Shown here in pieces: positions 51,969-61,048 of a stretch of 64,000 nt of DNA (within the stretch, counting starts at the first letter, position 1; every line of letters begins with the position of its first letter). The position numbers and the translations under genes are program-made. The notes under the pieces were generated by a model. The model was not told the origin of the DNA, did no database searches, and saw nothing but the letters and a program-made list of their open reading frames with translations. The DNA comes from Microthrix sp041394405 (GTDB taxonomy: Bacteria; Actinomycetota; Acidimicrobiia; Acidimicrobiales; Microtrichaceae): contig JAWKIF010000006.1 of the NCBI GenBank assembly GCA_041394405.1, positions 806,001-870,000 of the forward strand, given 5' to 3'.

Positions 51969-52886
51969 ATGAGCAACGGCTTGGCAGAGAACCGATGGGT
52001 GCTGGGTGCCCGCCCCCGCACGCTGCCCGCAGCCGTGGCGCCGGTGCTGGTTGGCACGGCGGTGGGGGTCTGGACGACGCCGGGCGGGGTGGACACGTTC
52101 GGGTTTGGCGTGGTTCGATTCGTCTGCGCGCTCGTGGTGGCCCTGGCGGTGCAGGTGGCCACCAACTACGCCAACGACTACTCCGATGGCAAGCGGGGTG
52201 TCGACGACCCGGGCAAGCGGGTGGGACCGCCCAGGCTGGTGGGAGACGGGCTGGCAACGCCCGGTGAGGTGAAACGGGCGATGCTGGTGGCCTTCGGGGT
52301 GACGCTGGCGGCCGGTGCGCCGCTGGTGATCGTCGTTGATTGGCGCCTGGCGTTGGTGGGCGTCGCCTCGGTGGCCGCAGGCTGGTTCTACACGGGTGGC
52401 CCCAATCCGTATGGCTACGCCGGGTTGGGCGAGCTGTTCGTGTTTGTGTTCTTCGGACTGGTGGCCACGGTGTTCTCCGCCTACGTGCAATCCGAGCAGA
52501 TCACCCTGCTGGCCGTGCTGAGCGGAGCGGCCATGGGCTTGCTGGCCACGGCGCTGCTGGTGGTGAACAACCTGAGGGACATTCCCGGTGACACCGAATC
52601 GGGCAAGCACACCTTGGCGGTGCGGCTGGGCGCCGAGCGCACACGACTGCTGTATGCAGGCTGCCTGGTCGGCCCGTTCGTCCTGCTGCCCTTCATCGCC
52701 GGCGCCTCGGGCCGCCTGGTCGGATCCGTCGCGTTCGCAGCGCTGCCGTTGGCCAACGTGGCCATCATGCGGGTGTACCGGGGTGCCGAGGGGCAGGCGC
52801 TGATCCCGATTCTGGCCCGCACTGCGCGCGTGCAGCTGATGTTTGGGCTGCTGTTGGCCATCGGGCTGGCGGTCGGCCCGGTGTAG
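51969..52886 (+). CDS. menA: 1,4-dihydroxy-2-naphthoate prenyltransferase
   Basis: A 305-residue UbiA-family membrane enzyme that attaches a polyprenyl chain to dihydroxynaphthoate, yielding demethylmenaquinone. The first Asp-rich motif is N-Y-A-N-D-Y-S-D (66-73), followed by K-R-G-V-D-D-P; the second is N-N-L-R-D-I-P-G-D. Eight or nine hydrophobic segments are visible. The start R-P-R-T-L-P-A-A-V-A-P region is MenA-like rather than UbiA-like. ATG 51969 is preferred over the longer frame because of the hexamer 8 bases upstream. It converges with the DUF4153-like gene after a 26-base gap. Confidence 0.93.
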   Translation: MSNGLAENRWVLGARPRTLPAAVAPVLVGTAVGVWTTPGGVDTFGFGVVRFVCALVVALAVQVATNYANDYSDGKRGVDDPGKRVGPPRLVGDGLATPGEVKRAMLVAFGVTLAAGAPLVIVVDWRLALVGVASVAAGWFYTGGPNPYGYAGLGELFVFVFFGLVATVFSAYVQSEQITLLAVLSGAAMGLLATALLVVNNLRDIPGDTESGKHTLAVRLGAERTRLLYAGCLVGPFVLLPFIAGASGRLVGSVAFAALPLANVAIMRVYRGAEGQALIPILARTARVQLMFGLLLAIGLAVGPV

Positions 52887-52912
52887 GCGCCGCTGCGGAT
52901 GGCTTCGCCGGG

Positions 52913-54397
52913 TCAACCGCAGTTGCCCGCCAACGAGCGCTCCGCCTCGACGGCAGCGAGGTTCCATCGAAGCGGTTCGCCAAACGCGCGCTCTCGACAC
53001 AGCCCGCCCAGCACCGCAGCCCGATCGGCCATCCCCAACCGGGGGAGTGACTCCACGAGGACCGGCACCGAGTCGTCGGACAGCGACAGCGCGTAGTCCA
53101 CGTCGAAGTCCGCCGTCCGCTCGGTGTTGCGCTCCGTCACGATCCGCTCGGGGTTGGCCAGGTTGAGCCCCGTGAGCACCAGGAGCGCGGAGGCCATCAC
53201 GGCAGCGGTCAGCCAGGCGGCGCCGCGTCGGGTCAGCACTGCGGTGGCGACCATGACCAAGACGGCGCCCACCCACCAGGCGAAGACCGTGCAGTACAGG
53301 CGAAGCATGGTGGAGCCGAAGGCGCGCTCATACAGTGCCAGGCGTCCGACACCGGTCTGAACGACCACCAACATGAGGGCCACGCAGGCAACGGACAACC
53401 ACTGGAACGCCCGGCGCGCCCTAGGCGAGGGCAGCTCGGTCACCGATCGGAGCACCAACAGCACCACGAGCACCAGGCCCGAGGCCCACAGCAACTGGAA
53501 GAACCCCGACCGAGCGTAGGAGGCGTAACTCTCCCCGGTGCGCTGGGTGACGAAGTCGGCTCCGTTGAGCGCCACCGCCACCCGGGCGCCAGCGAACGCC
53601 AGCGTCACTGCGACCAGGCCGGACAACACCAGGATGCTCTCGGTGGCGCCAAGCCTCGGACCGGCGGCGGTGGCGGGCGGCAGGTCGTTGTTTCGTGCGT
53701 GGACCAGCAAGCCCATGGCCCAGAGGCTCACCAGAGCCACCACCGCCACGTGAGCCAGCACGCTCGCAACATCGATGGAGAGGTGGAACAGGGAGGCGAA
53801 CATGGCGTCGGCGGAGGCGAACAGCAGCCCCAGCGTCACCACCAGCGGGGCGGCCATGGCCATGCCCCTCCAGACGGCCACAGGGCGCGTTCGCCCGCCG
53901 CCCATCACGTGGGCCGAGCGCACGGTGCCGGTTACGGCCTCCGGGGCAAGGATGACGCCGCCCACTGCCAGCAGAAGGTTGCCGATCAAGCGGGGGAACC
54001 CGGCATGGCGCAGGCTGCGCTGATGGGCGAATCCTGCGCCGAGGGCGAGGAGGACGGACACGGCCACCAGGTTCGGGGCGGTGAGCCAGGCACTGGCGCG
54101 AAGCGGAAGGAATGCCGCCGGCACCAGTGCGGCGGTGACGAGGATTCTGCCCAGCCAGGCGCCGACGGACCCAAGGCTGAGTAGCCCGACCGCGGTGACG
54201 GCAACGGCGACGAAGGCAGCCACCCCCGAGGCGCGCGTTTGCAGGGCGAGGTCCACCAGCAGCGCGGTGGCGAGCACCGCGGCGAGCGACCACCGCGCCC
54301 GTGCCCGTGGCGCGCCGTTGGCCGGCGGCCGCTCGGGGGGTGGTTCCCAAGAACTGGGTGGTGCGGGTTCTGCGGTGGTTCCGGCAGGTTGGTTCAT
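52913..54397 (-). CDS. Multi-spanning membrane protein (DUF4153/DUF4173-like)
   Basis: A 494-residue integral membrane protein with about 12 hydrophobic segments after a Pro-rich cytoplasmic N-terminus of 35 residues. Family strings are F-A-S-A-D-A-M-F-A-S-L-F and R-T-G-E-S-Y-A-S-Y-A-R-S-G-F-F-Q-L-L-W, typical of the DUF4153/DUF4173 group; the latter resembles the Y-A-R-x-G-F-F-E-L region. Its C-terminal 90 residues are soluble and begin near N-P-E-R-I-V-T-E-R-N. The function is unknown. It starts at 54397 with AGGAG upstream, 119 bases after the sensor kinase gene, so all three genes of this strand may form one unit. Confidence 0.8.
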   Translation of the reverse strand: MNQPAGTTAEPAPPSSWEPPPERPPANGAPRARARWSLAAVLATALLVDLALQTRASGVAAFVAVAVTAVGLLSLGSVGAWLGRILVTAALVPAAFLPLRASAWLTAPNLVAVSVLLALGAGFAHQRSLRHAGFPRLIGNLLLAVGGVILAPEAVTGTVRSAHVMGGGRTRPVAVWRGMAMAAPLVVTLGLLFASADAMFASLFHLSIDVASVLAHVAVVALVSLWAMGLLVHARNNDLPPATAAGPRLGATESILVLSGLVAVTLAFAGARVAVALNGADFVTQRTGESYASYARSGFFQLLWASGLVLVVLLVLRSVTELPSPRARRAFQWLSVACVALMLVVVQTGVGRLALYERAFGSTMLRLYCTVFAWWVGAVLVMVATAVLTRRGAAWLTAAVMASALLVLTGLNLANPERIVTERNTERTADFDVDYALSLSDDSVPVLVESLPRLGMADRAAVLGGLCRERAFGEPLRWNLAAVEAERSLAGNCG

Positions 54398-54411
54398 GGA
54401 GGTTCTCCTGG

Positions 54412-54438
54412 TGGTCGGGTTGGTCGGGTTGGTCGGGC
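54412..54438 (+). repeat. 9-bp tandem repeat, three copies
   Basis: TGGTCGGGT occurs three times in a row (last base of the third copy changed) in the gap between the DUF4153-like gene and the kinase gene. Confidence 0.85.
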
Positions 54439-54516
54439 ACTGCGGGCGCGGGCGCGCCGGCTCGCGGCCGGTCAACGTCTCGCTCGCCGCAGCCGAGTGC
54501 CGGGGCGTTCGGAGGC

Positions 54517-55512
54517 TCAGGCGGTGTCGGGCAACGTGACCACCATGCGGCATCCCGTCGGTTGGTTGGCCAGGGCCCGGATGGTCCCGCCGTGCAGGTC
54601 GACGAGCCCCGCAGTGATGGCAAGCCCCAGCCCGGCCCCACCGGAGTCGGACTCGCGTCCGGCCTGGGACCGGTAGAACCGTTGGAAGACCCGTTGGCGA
54701 TCCTCCGGAGGGATTCCGGGGCCGTGATCGGCGACGGTGAGGAGCAGGTTGCCCTCGGCCGCGGTGGCGGTGAGTTCGATGGCCTCGCCCGGCGGGGAGT
54801 GGCGGGTTGCGTTGTGCAACAGGTTGATCACCACCTGTCGCAGCTTGGCCTCATCGCCACGACACGAGACGCCAGGGTCGGCGACAACCTCCACGGCGGC
54901 GGTCGGATCGTGGAACCGGAGATCGTCGGCGACGTCGTTGAGCAGCGCGACGACATCCACCTCACCCAGTTCCAGGGGCGCTCCGCCGGACTCGATGCGG
55001 CTGAGATCGAGCAGCTGGTCCACCAGGCGGCTCAGCCGTCCGATCTCAGCGAGCGTGGCCTCGACGTTGGGGGCATCCGCAGCCTCAACCCCGTCGGCGA
55101 TGTTCTCAAACCGGGCCCGCAAACCCGCCAGGGGGGTGCGAAGCTCGTGGGAGACGTTGGCCACCAGGTCGCGGCGCTCACGGTCCACCTGGGCCAGCTG
55201 GGCGCGCATGGCGTCGAACGCTCGGGCGAGGTCGCCGACCTCGTCGGCCGAGGTGGAGGTGACGGGGTGTTCGTAGTGGCCGTCGGCCATCGCCCGGGCT
55301 GCGGCCGCCATCTCCCGAAGCGGGGAGGTCAGGCCCCGGGCCAATGGGTAGACGAGCGCCAGCGCAATGCCCGCCGAGATGATGGGCCGGGCCCACACGG
55401 GAATGCCCATGCGCAAGCCGACCATGCTGACCATCGCCGTGATGGCCACGGCGGCCACGATCACCAGGGAGAGCTTCAACTTGATGGAGCGCACGCCGTC
55501 GAGTGGCCTCAT
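54517..55512 (-). CDS. Two-component sensor histidine kinase
   Basis: A 331-residue kinase. Two hydrophobic segments (about 12-32 and 40-58) are separated by only a few residues, so there is almost no external sensor domain. A HAMP linker follows (P-L-A-R-G-L-T-S-P-L-R-E-M), then the HisKA box V-S-H-E-L-R-T-P-L with H122, and the HATPase boxes N-L-L-H-N-A-T-R-H, D-H-G-P-G-I-P and G-A-G-L-G-L-A-I. It probably senses a membrane or intramembrane signal. ATGA overlap with the response regulator gene. Confidence 0.93.
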   Translation of the reverse strand: MRPLDGVRSIKLKLSLVIVAAVAITAMVSMVGLRMGIPVWARPIISAGIALALVYPLARGLTSPLREMAAAARAMADGHYEHPVTSTSADEVGDLARAFDAMRAQLAQVDRERRDLVANVSHELRTPLAGLRARFENIADGVEAADAPNVEATLAEIGRLSRLVDQLLDLSRIESGGAPLELGEVDVVALLNDVADDLRFHDPTAAVEVVADPGVSCRGDEAKLRQVVINLLHNATRHSPPGEAIELTATAAEGNLLLTVADHGPGIPPEDRQRVFQRFYRSQAGRESDSGGAGLGLAITAGLVDLHGGTIRALANQPTGCRMVVTLPDTA

Positions 55513-56180
55513 GCCGGATCTCCAAGGGCGTAGCCCACACCGTGCACGGTTCGCACGACCCCGTCGAACAGCTTGCGCCGCAACGAGCGGATATGGGAGT
55601 CGACGGTGCGGGCCCCCGAGCCGTCGCGGTAGCCCCACACCTCGGCGAGCAGCTGCTCCCGGCTGAGTACCGCACCGTCGGCGCGGGCCAGGCACCTCAG
55701 CAGGTCGAACTCGGTGGCGGTCAGGTAGACATCGTCGCCGAGGTAGGTGACCCGCCGGCTGGGTTCATCGAGGTGCAGTTGGCCGATGGCGTAGGCCGAT
55801 GCCTCGGGGGAGCTGTCGGCGCCGACCCGTCGGAGGATGGCGTGAATGCGGGCGACCAGCTCGCGTGGGCTGAACGGTTTGGTCAGGTAGTCATCGGCCC
55901 CGAGGCGCAGCCCGACCAACTTGTCGGTCTCGTCGTCGAGCGCGGTGAGCATCAGCACCGGCACCCGGCCGTGTTGCTGAATGCGGCGGCAGACCTCCAG
56001 CCCGTCGAAGCCGGGCAACATGAGGTCGAGCACGACGAGGTCGGGGACGAGCGACCGGTGGGCCTCTACCGCCGAGGGGCCGTCGCGGGCGATGTGCACC
56101 TCGAAGCCTTCGCTGCGCAGCCGGGCGGCCACGGCCGAAGCGATGGTGGGTTCGTCCTCGACGATGAGAATCCTGCTCAC
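55509..56180 (-). CDS. OmpR-family response regulator
   Basis: A 223-residue response regulator. Phosphoacceptor D52 in V-V-L-D-L-M-L-P-G, acidic pocket E8-D9, T79 in M-L-T-A and K101 in L-T-K-P-F-S-P. The winged-helix DNA-binding domain has L-T-A-T-E-F-D-L-L-R-C-L and R-T-V-D-S-H-I-R-S-L-R-R-K-L. It is coupled with the kinase gene downstream. GTG 56180 has TAGGGT 7 bases upstream on the minus strand. Targets are unknown; the DUF4153-like gene next in the unit is a candidate. Confidence 0.94.
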   Translation of the reverse strand: MSRILIVEDEPTIASAVAARLRSEGFEVHIARDGPSAVEAHRSLVPDLVVLDLMLPGFDGLEVCRRIQQHGRVPVLMLTALDDETDKLVGLRLGADDYLTKPFSPRELVARIHAILRRVGADSSPEASAYAIGQLHLDEPSRRVTYLGDDVYLTATEFDLLRCLARADGAVLSREQLLAEVWGYRDGSGARTVDSHIRSLRRKLFDGVVRTVHGVGYALGDPA

Positions 56181-56187
56181 GTCGGTG

Positions 56188-56193
56188 ACCCTA
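56188..56193 (-). promoter_or_regulatory. -10-like hexamer for the response regulator gene, leaderless
   Basis: TAGGGT on the minus strand, 7 bases before GTG 56180. A TTGACG is present upstream but only 9 bases away, so it is not a normal -35. Confidence 0.4.
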
Positions 56194-56253
56194 CGAAACC
56201 GACGTCAAGAAGTCCTGGTAAGGTTGTGAAGATGCCGTGCAGGCGGCGGGTGG

Positions 56254-57405
56254 CTACCCGTCGAGGACCTGGGCGGCGATGAGGCGCTCGAGGTGGCGGT
56301 CGTCCCACCAGTTGACCTGCAGCGACTTGGCCCGGCGGAAGTACAACTGGATGTCGGACTCCAGGGTGAAGCCGATGCCGCCGAAGATCTGCTGGCCGAT
56401 GGCGGTGGTGTCCCGGAAGGTCTTGCAGGCGAAGAGCTTGGCCATGGGGGCCAGCTTGGCGATGTCCCGGCCGGTGTCGTGGGCCCACGCCGCCTCGTAG
56501 ACCAACACCTCGGCGCCGTCCACGGCGGTGCGGCAGTTGGCCATGTCGTGGGAGAGCGCCTGAAACTCGGCCAGCGCCTTGTCGAACTGGCGCCGCTCCT
56601 TGGAGTAGTCGGCGGTCAGCTCCAGCGCCCGGTCGGCGCCGCCGACCGCCTGGGCGGCCACCAGGATCACGGCCTGGGTCAGGGTCTGGTTCCAGGTGTC
56701 CCAGCCGTTGCCGACACCGCCCAGGCGAACCGCCGGGGTACCGTTCAAGTCCACCTGGTATTGGGTGTCGGACGCGATCGACATCTGCTGGGTGAGCGTG
56801 ACGCCGTCGGCGTCGGCGTTGACCACGAAGAGATCCACCGCACCCCCGTCGTCGGGGCCCTCGCCATCGGCGGTGCGGGCGGCCACGATCAGGTGGTCGG
56901 CGGCGGAGCCGAAGAACACGTGGCGCTTTGACCCGTTGAGCAGGAACTGATCGCCGTCGCCGCCCGAGGCCGCAGTGGCGGTGGCCGAGATGCCGCCGGG
57001 GCGGTAGCCGCCGCCGTCCTCCAGCACCGCAACCGACCAGACTTGTTCGCCCGAGGCCAGGGCGGGAAGCCAGGCCTCCTGCTGAGCATCGGTGCCGGAG
57101 CGGGCGATGAGGCCGCCGGCCAGCACGGAGCTGACCAGGTGCGGGCTGGGGGTCAGGGTGCGGCCGAGTTCCCGGTAGACCACGACGGCGTCCACCATGG
57201 ACATGCCCGATCCGCCAAAGGCCTCGGGGAGGAGCAGGCCGATGAGGCCCAGCTCGCCCAGCTGGTCCCACAGCTCGGTCGAGTAGCCGGTGGGGTCGTC
57301 CTCCAGCTCGCGAACGGTGGTGAGCGGCGAGTAGCGGCCGGTGACGCCGGAGACCATCTCGGCCAGCATCTGTTGTTCGCTGGAGAGGTCAAGATCCAAT
57401 GGCAT
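56254..57405 (-). CDS. Acyl-CoA dehydrogenase family protein, 383 residues
   Basis: FAD-dependent acyl-CoA dehydrogenase fold: P-E-A-F-G-G-S-G-M-S in the first domain, W-S-V-A-V-L-E-D-G-G in the FAD region, and Q-I-F-G-G-I-G-F-T-L-E-S-D-I near the end. It lacks the C-terminal E-G-T-x-E-I-Q-R segment and ends soon after Y-F-R-R-A-K-S-L, the short form seen in subunits of heteromeric dehydrogenases of the FadE28/FadE29 type. A second dehydrogenase is encoded 2.3 kb upstream in the same operon, so a mixed oligomer is possible. The start at 57405 has AGGAG upstream. Confidence 0.88.
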   Translation of the reverse strand: MPLDLDLSSEQQMLAEMVSGVTGRYSPLTTVRELEDDPTGYSTELWDQLGELGLIGLLLPEAFGGSGMSMVDAVVVYRELGRTLTPSPHLVSSVLAGGLIARSGTDAQQEAWLPALASGEQVWSVAVLEDGGGYRPGGISATATAASGGDGDQFLLNGSKRHVFFGSAADHLIVAARTADGEGPDDGGAVDLFVVNADADGVTLTQQMSIASDTQYQVDLNGTPAVRLGGVGNGWDTWNQTLTQAVILVAAQAVGGADRALELTADYSKERRQFDKALAEFQALSHDMANCRTAVDGAEVLVYEAAWAHDTGRDIAKLAPMAKLFACKTFRDTTAIGQQIFGGIGFTLESDIQLYFRRAKSLQVNWWDDRHLERLIAAQVLDG

Positions 57406-57466
57406 GGGGGTTGCTCCTGTGGTCGAGGTGCGGTCGTTTGGGGTCGGGTGGGGAGAGGCGGGGTGC

Positions 57467-58018
57467 TCAGGCGTCGGGCCGGGGGCGCCAGGCGTCGCCG
57501 CGTCGGACCCAGGGGTTGTCGGCTGGCGCATTGGGCAGGGCCAGTCTGGCGGTGGCGGTGGAGGCGGTGCGCTCGCCCACCTTGAGGGCGACGTCGACGG
57601 TCACCCACCCGCAGCCCGCCTCGTCGGTCCCGACTGCGGTCACCGTGCCCGTAAAGACCATCCTGTCGCCAGGGAACACCGAGGAACGCATGCGGAAGGT
57701 GACGGTGCCCAGGCGGGCATGGGGGCCGGCCCAGTCCGTGAGGTAGCGCTCGAACCAGGCGGCCTGGTTGGGCGTGTTCAAGAAGATGTCCTGCACGCCG
57801 TTGCGCTCCGTCGCGAAGGCATGGTCGTGGTGCATGGGCCGCCAGTCGCGGCTGGCGATGGCGCCCAGCACCACCGTGGTGGCCGTGACGTCGATGGCCA
57901 GCTCGGGCAGCGAGTCGCCTTCGGCCACATCGGCCAGCAGGAGCCTCGGCACCGGGGGGCCGGTGGTCGTCTCGGTTTCCTTCGTGCCGGCGCTCGCAGC
58001 CGTGGATGCGTCGCTCAT
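57467..58018 (-). CDS. MaoC-like dehydratase/hydratase, C-terminal-type half
   Basis: A 183-residue single hot-dog protein. The hydratase motif region reads D-W-R-P-M-H-H-D-H-A-F-A, with Asp and His in place, followed by F-L-N-T-P-N-Q. It would hydrate enoyl-CoA esters, most likely as a heteromer with the half-protein encoded just upstream (ATGA overlap). A 61-base gap separates it from the downstream dehydrogenase gene. Confidence 0.82.
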   Translation of the reverse strand: MSDASTAASAGTKETETTTGPPVPRLLLADVAEGDSLPELAIDVTATTVVLGAIASRDWRPMHHDHAFATERNGVQDIFLNTPNQAAWFERYLTDWAGPHARLGTVTFRMRSSVFPGDRMVFTGTVTAVGTDEAGCGWVTVDVALKVGERTASTATARLALPNAPADNPWVRRGDAWRPRPDA

Positions 58019-58563
58019 GTGTCGCTCCCGTCGCGCCGGTAGCCGAATCCGGTGTAGCTCTCGATCCCCACCAGGTCGCCGTGCTGGTTGTGGTACTCCA
58101 AGTCGATGACCCAGAAACGGCCGGTGCCCAGCTTGGTGGTCTTGGGCTCCGACACCGATCGCAGCACCTGGGCGTGGCCGATCACGTCGCCCGGTCGTAC
58201 CGGGTCGTACAGGGTGAGTGTGTTGTCCGTCATCACCGCTTCGGGCAACTCGAAGCGTGCCTTCAGGTCGAAGTGCACCTTCAGGGCCAGTTGCTCGCCC
58301 TCCGCTCCGGGCTCCCAGTAGTGGGGGCGGATCCACAGCGACAGGGTGGACGGAGGGGCGATGGGGCCACCGCAGATGGCGTCGGCCACGTCGTCGTCCC
58401 AGTAGAGGGGATTGCCGTTCTGGGTGGCCGCCGCGGTGTTGTAGGTGTAGGCCCGCTCCACGGGAAAGCCGGCGGTGATCGGGTACTGGCGTTTCCCGAT
58501 GAGCTCGGCCACGTCTGCGGGAACCCCGTCGGCGGAGCGTTCGGTGTCGGTGTCGTTGCTCAT
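58015..58563 (-). CDS. FAS1-like/MaoC dehydratase N-terminal-type half
   Basis: A 182-residue hot-dog protein of the MaoC_dehydrat_N (FAS1-like dehydratase) type: N-T-A-A-A-T-Q-N-G-N-P-L-Y-W-D-D-D-V-A then G-G-P-I-A-P-P-S-T. The residues Y-W replace the catalytic histidine, so it is probably the substrate-binding, non-catalytic partner of the next gene's product. The 4-base overlaps on both sides indicate tight translational coupling. Confidence 0.82.
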   Translation of the reverse strand: MSNDTDTERSADGVPADVAELIGKRQYPITAGFPVERAYTYNTAAATQNGNPLYWDDDVADAICGGPIAPPSTLSLWIRPHYWEPGAEGEQLALKVHFDLKARFELPEAVMTDNTLTLYDPVRPGDVIGHAQVLRSVSEPKTTKLGTGRFWVIDLEYHNQHGDLVGIESYTGFGYRRDGSDT

Positions 58564-59732
58564 GCGATGGCCCCCTCCTGCAGGGCGGCGTCGATGTTGG
58601 CGGCGTCCCAGCCGGCCTCGGCCAACACGGTCCGGGTGTCGGTGCCGCCGGCGTCGGGGAGCACCTCGGGGTCGTCCCGACGGACCGTGCCCGCCCAGAT
58701 CCGGTCGAGCTGGGCCAGGGGGCCCTCGGTGGGGTGGATGGCCGACCCGGCGAGGCCACGGGCGACCGCCTGGGGCTCGGCCAGCGCCTCGGGAACCGAC
58801 AGCACGGGCGCAACGCAGCAATCCGCGTCGGCCAACGCCTCGGTCCACTCGTCCCGCGTGCGGGAGGCGAAGGCCTGTGTGAGCGCCGCTCGCAGCTCGT
58901 CCTGGGCCTCGTCGTCGTACTGTGCGGCGCCGAAACGTTCGACGTCCAGGCTCAACCCCGCCAGAAGGTTGCGATAGAAGGCCGGCTCGATGGCCCCGAC
59001 GGAGACATGGCCGCCGTCTGCGCAGGCGTAGATGCCGTACCAGGCATACCGGCCGGTGAGCACGTAGTGGCCCGGGCCGGGCTCGGTGCCAGTTGCCAGG
59101 TACTCGTCGACGTACAGCGACATCATGGCCACCACGCCGTCGGCGATGGAGACGTCCAGGTGTCGGCCCCTCCCGGTGCGTTCGCGGCCCAACAGGGCGG
59201 CCATGATGGCCATGGCGGCCTGCATGCCACCGGCGGCGATGTCGGCCACGGTGGCGCCGGGCAGCGCCGGAACGCCCTGCCCGTCGCGGCCCGAACAATG
59301 CAGAAACCCGCCGACGGCCAGGTAGTTGAGGTCGTGGCCCGCCCGCTGCGATGCCGGCCCGGTCTGGCCGTAGCCGGAGGTGGAGCAGTACACCAGGCCC
59401 GGGTTGGCGGCGGACAGGGCCTCGTAGCCGATGCCGAGCCGGGCCGCTACGCCCGGACGAAAGCTCTCGATGACCACATCGGCGACGGCAGCCAGCGCCA
59501 GAGCGGCCTCACGGCCGGCGTCGGCCTTGAGATCCAGCTGCACCCGCCGGGTTCCTCGGCCACCCGAGTAGGCATACGCGGGCGGGGAGATGGCCACCGT
59601 CCCGGCCTTGGGCACCGCAGCCACCTTGGTGACGGTCGCCCCGTAGTCGGCGAGCACCGACGACGCCCGCGCGGCGGGGCCGACGGTGGCGAAGTCGAGC
59701 ACCGAGATGCCCGCAAGGAGGTCGTCCGACAC
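58560..59732 (-). CDS. CaiB/BaiF CoA-transferase family protein (AMACR-like)
   Basis: A 390-residue class III CoA-transferase/racemase. N-terminal V-L-D-F-A-T-V-G-P-A-A and Y-G-A-T-V-T-K-V, then D-L-K-A-D-A-G-R, V-V-I-E-S-F-R-P-G-V-A-A-R-L-G and Y-C-S-T-S-G-Y-G-Q-T-G are typical. G-H-D-L-N-Y-L-A-V matches the H-D-x-N-Y in alpha-methylacyl-CoA racemases, which carry His and Asp in that place, and so a racemase role is favoured over CoA transfer. It starts with GTG at 59732, 21 bases after the dehydrogenase stop. Confidence 0.85.
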   Translation of the reverse strand: MSDDLLAGISVLDFATVGPAARASSVLADYGATVTKVAAVPKAGTVAISPPAYAYSGGRGTRRVQLDLKADAGREAALALAAVADVVIESFRPGVAARLGIGYEALSAANPGLVYCSTSGYGQTGPASQRAGHDLNYLAVGGFLHCSGRDGQGVPALPGATVADIAAGGMQAAMAIMAALLGRERTGRGRHLDVSIADGVVAMMSLYVDEYLATGTEPGPGHYVLTGRYAWYGIYACADGGHVSVGAIEPAFYRNLLAGLSLDVERFGAAQYDDEAQDELRAALTQAFASRTRDEWTEALADADCCVAPVLSVPEALAEPQAVARGLAGSAIHPTEGPLAQLDRIWAGTVRRDDPEVLPDAGGTDTRTVLAEAGWDAANIDAALQEGAIA

Positions 59733-59753
59733 GGCGATGAACCCGGCTTCTGC

Positions 59754-60977
59754 TCAGAAGTTGCGGGGCAGGCCGAGGCCGCGCCGGGCGATGATGTTGC
59801 GCTGGATCTCTGAGGCGCCGCCGCCGATGGTGTCGATCACGGTGTAGCGGTAGGTGGACTCGGCGCGTCCGGCCATGGGGGCCTCGTCGGTCTTCACCCG
59901 CAGTTGGGTGCCGGGGGCGCCCAGGTCCATCGAGGCGTTTGCCAGCCGCTTGGAGTACTCGGTGGTGAACAGCTTGTACTCCGACGCCTGCACGGTGGGG
60001 GGCTGAAACTCGGTCGCCCCGGAGCGGTGGGCCTCCTCCACCTTCACGGCCGCGGCCACGAACTTCAGCCCGATTGCCCGGGCAACCTCGGCGTCGGTGT
60101 GCAAGTGGGCCATCTTGGCGCGGACAACCTCGTCGTCGACCAACGGCTCGCCGTCCCTGCTGGCCTCCTTGACGTAGTCGGTCAGCACATCCAGGCGCTG
60201 CTTGATGGGCGCATAGGTGAACATGGTGAAGCGCTCGAGGTCGAGCGCCTGGGAGATGTACTGGAATCCCTTGTTGATCTCGCCGACGGCGTAGTCGCCG
60301 GGCACGAACACGTCATCGAAGAACACCTCGTTGGTGCGCTCGTCGCCCATCGTCCAGATGCCGGTGATGGTGATGTTCGGATGGTCCATGGGCACGAGGA
60401 ACAGCGTGATGCCGTTCCACTTGGGTGCATTGGGGTCGGTGCGGGCGCCCACCCAGTACCAATCGGCGAAGTGCGCCGACGTGGTCCAGGTCTTCTGCCC
60501 GTTCAGCATCCAGCCGTCCACGCCGTCGACCGTGGCGGGCTCGGCCTTCAGCTTCATGGCGGCGGCGTCCGAGCCGGCATCCGGTTCGGAGTAGCCCACC
60601 GCAAACTCGATCTCGGCATTGAGGATCTTGGGGAGAAACTCCGCCTTGAGCTTGTCGGAACCGTGGGCGATCAGCGTCTTGCCGATGATGCCGATGCCCT
60701 TGCCGATTTGAGGGCCGCCGCGCCCGGCCAGCTGTTCGTTCAGCAGGTACTCGTAGACGCCGTCGCCCTCGGTGCCGCCGTACTCGGTGGGCCAGGTGAT
60801 GCCCAGCCAGTTCTGTTTCGCCAGCTTGCCCATGAACGCCCGACGCTCGGGCGTGTCGACGATCTGGGCCATGTTCTCCCGGGTGACGTCGAACACCTCG
60901 GGGTCGTCGTTGGCGTCGAGGAATGCCTCGACGGCTTTGGCGAAGGTCTGCTGCTCAGCAGAAAACTCGAAATCCAT
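59754..60977 (-). CDS. Acyl-CoA dehydrogenase family protein, 407 residues
   Basis: First gene of the catabolic operon. Motifs: W-P-T-E-Y-G-G-T-E-G-D, G-Y-S-E-P-D-A-G-S-D-A-A-A (FAD/substrate), W-T-T-S-A-H-F-A-D-W and C-terminal A-S-E-I-Q-R-N-I-I-A-R-R-G-L-G-L-P. In the place of the usual E-G-T the text reads G-G-A, so the common catalytic Glu is absent there; activity may need the partner subunit or a glutamate elsewhere. A TetR-type operator overlaps its promoter at 61028-61048. Confidence 0.88.
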   Translation of the reverse strand: MDFEFSAEQQTFAKAVEAFLDANDDPEVFDVTRENMAQIVDTPERRAFMGKLAKQNWLGITWPTEYGGTEGDGVYEYLLNEQLAGRGGPQIGKGIGIIGKTLIAHGSDKLKAEFLPKILNAEIEFAVGYSEPDAGSDAAAMKLKAEPATVDGVDGWMLNGQKTWTTSAHFADWYWVGARTDPNAPKWNGITLFLVPMDHPNITITGIWTMGDERTNEVFFDDVFVPGDYAVGEINKGFQYISQALDLERFTMFTYAPIKQRLDVLTDYVKEASRDGEPLVDDEVVRAKMAHLHTDAEVARAIGLKFVAAAVKVEEAHRSGATEFQPPTVQASEYKLFTTEYSKRLANASMDLGAPGTQLRVKTDEAPMAGRAESTYRYTVIDTIGGGASEIQRNIIARRGLGLPRNF

Positions 60978-61027
60978 GTCGCTCCCGACCGGGGGCCGGG
61001 GCACCGGAGGGCGCTGGCCCCGTCTCA

Positions 61028-61048
61028 AATCTGACGGACCGTCAGATT
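61028..61048. promoter_or_regulatory. TetR-type operator at the promoter of the acyl-CoA dehydrogenase operon
   Basis: A perfect 10-bp inverted repeat, AATCTGACGG / CCGTCAGATT, around one central base. The core T-G-A-C-G-G-N-C-C-G-T-C-A shape is familiar from TetR-family operators of fatty-acid catabolism genes in Actinobacteria. On the minus strand TAGAAT (61046-61051) overlaps its edge and could be the -10. No intact TetR gene is nearby. Confidence 0.6.

Noticed and set aside
51855..53276. 473-codon minus-strand frame opposite menA
   Set aside because: The UbiA motifs on the plus strand are clear, and the antisense product is His/Gln/Arg-rich without hydrophobic structure.
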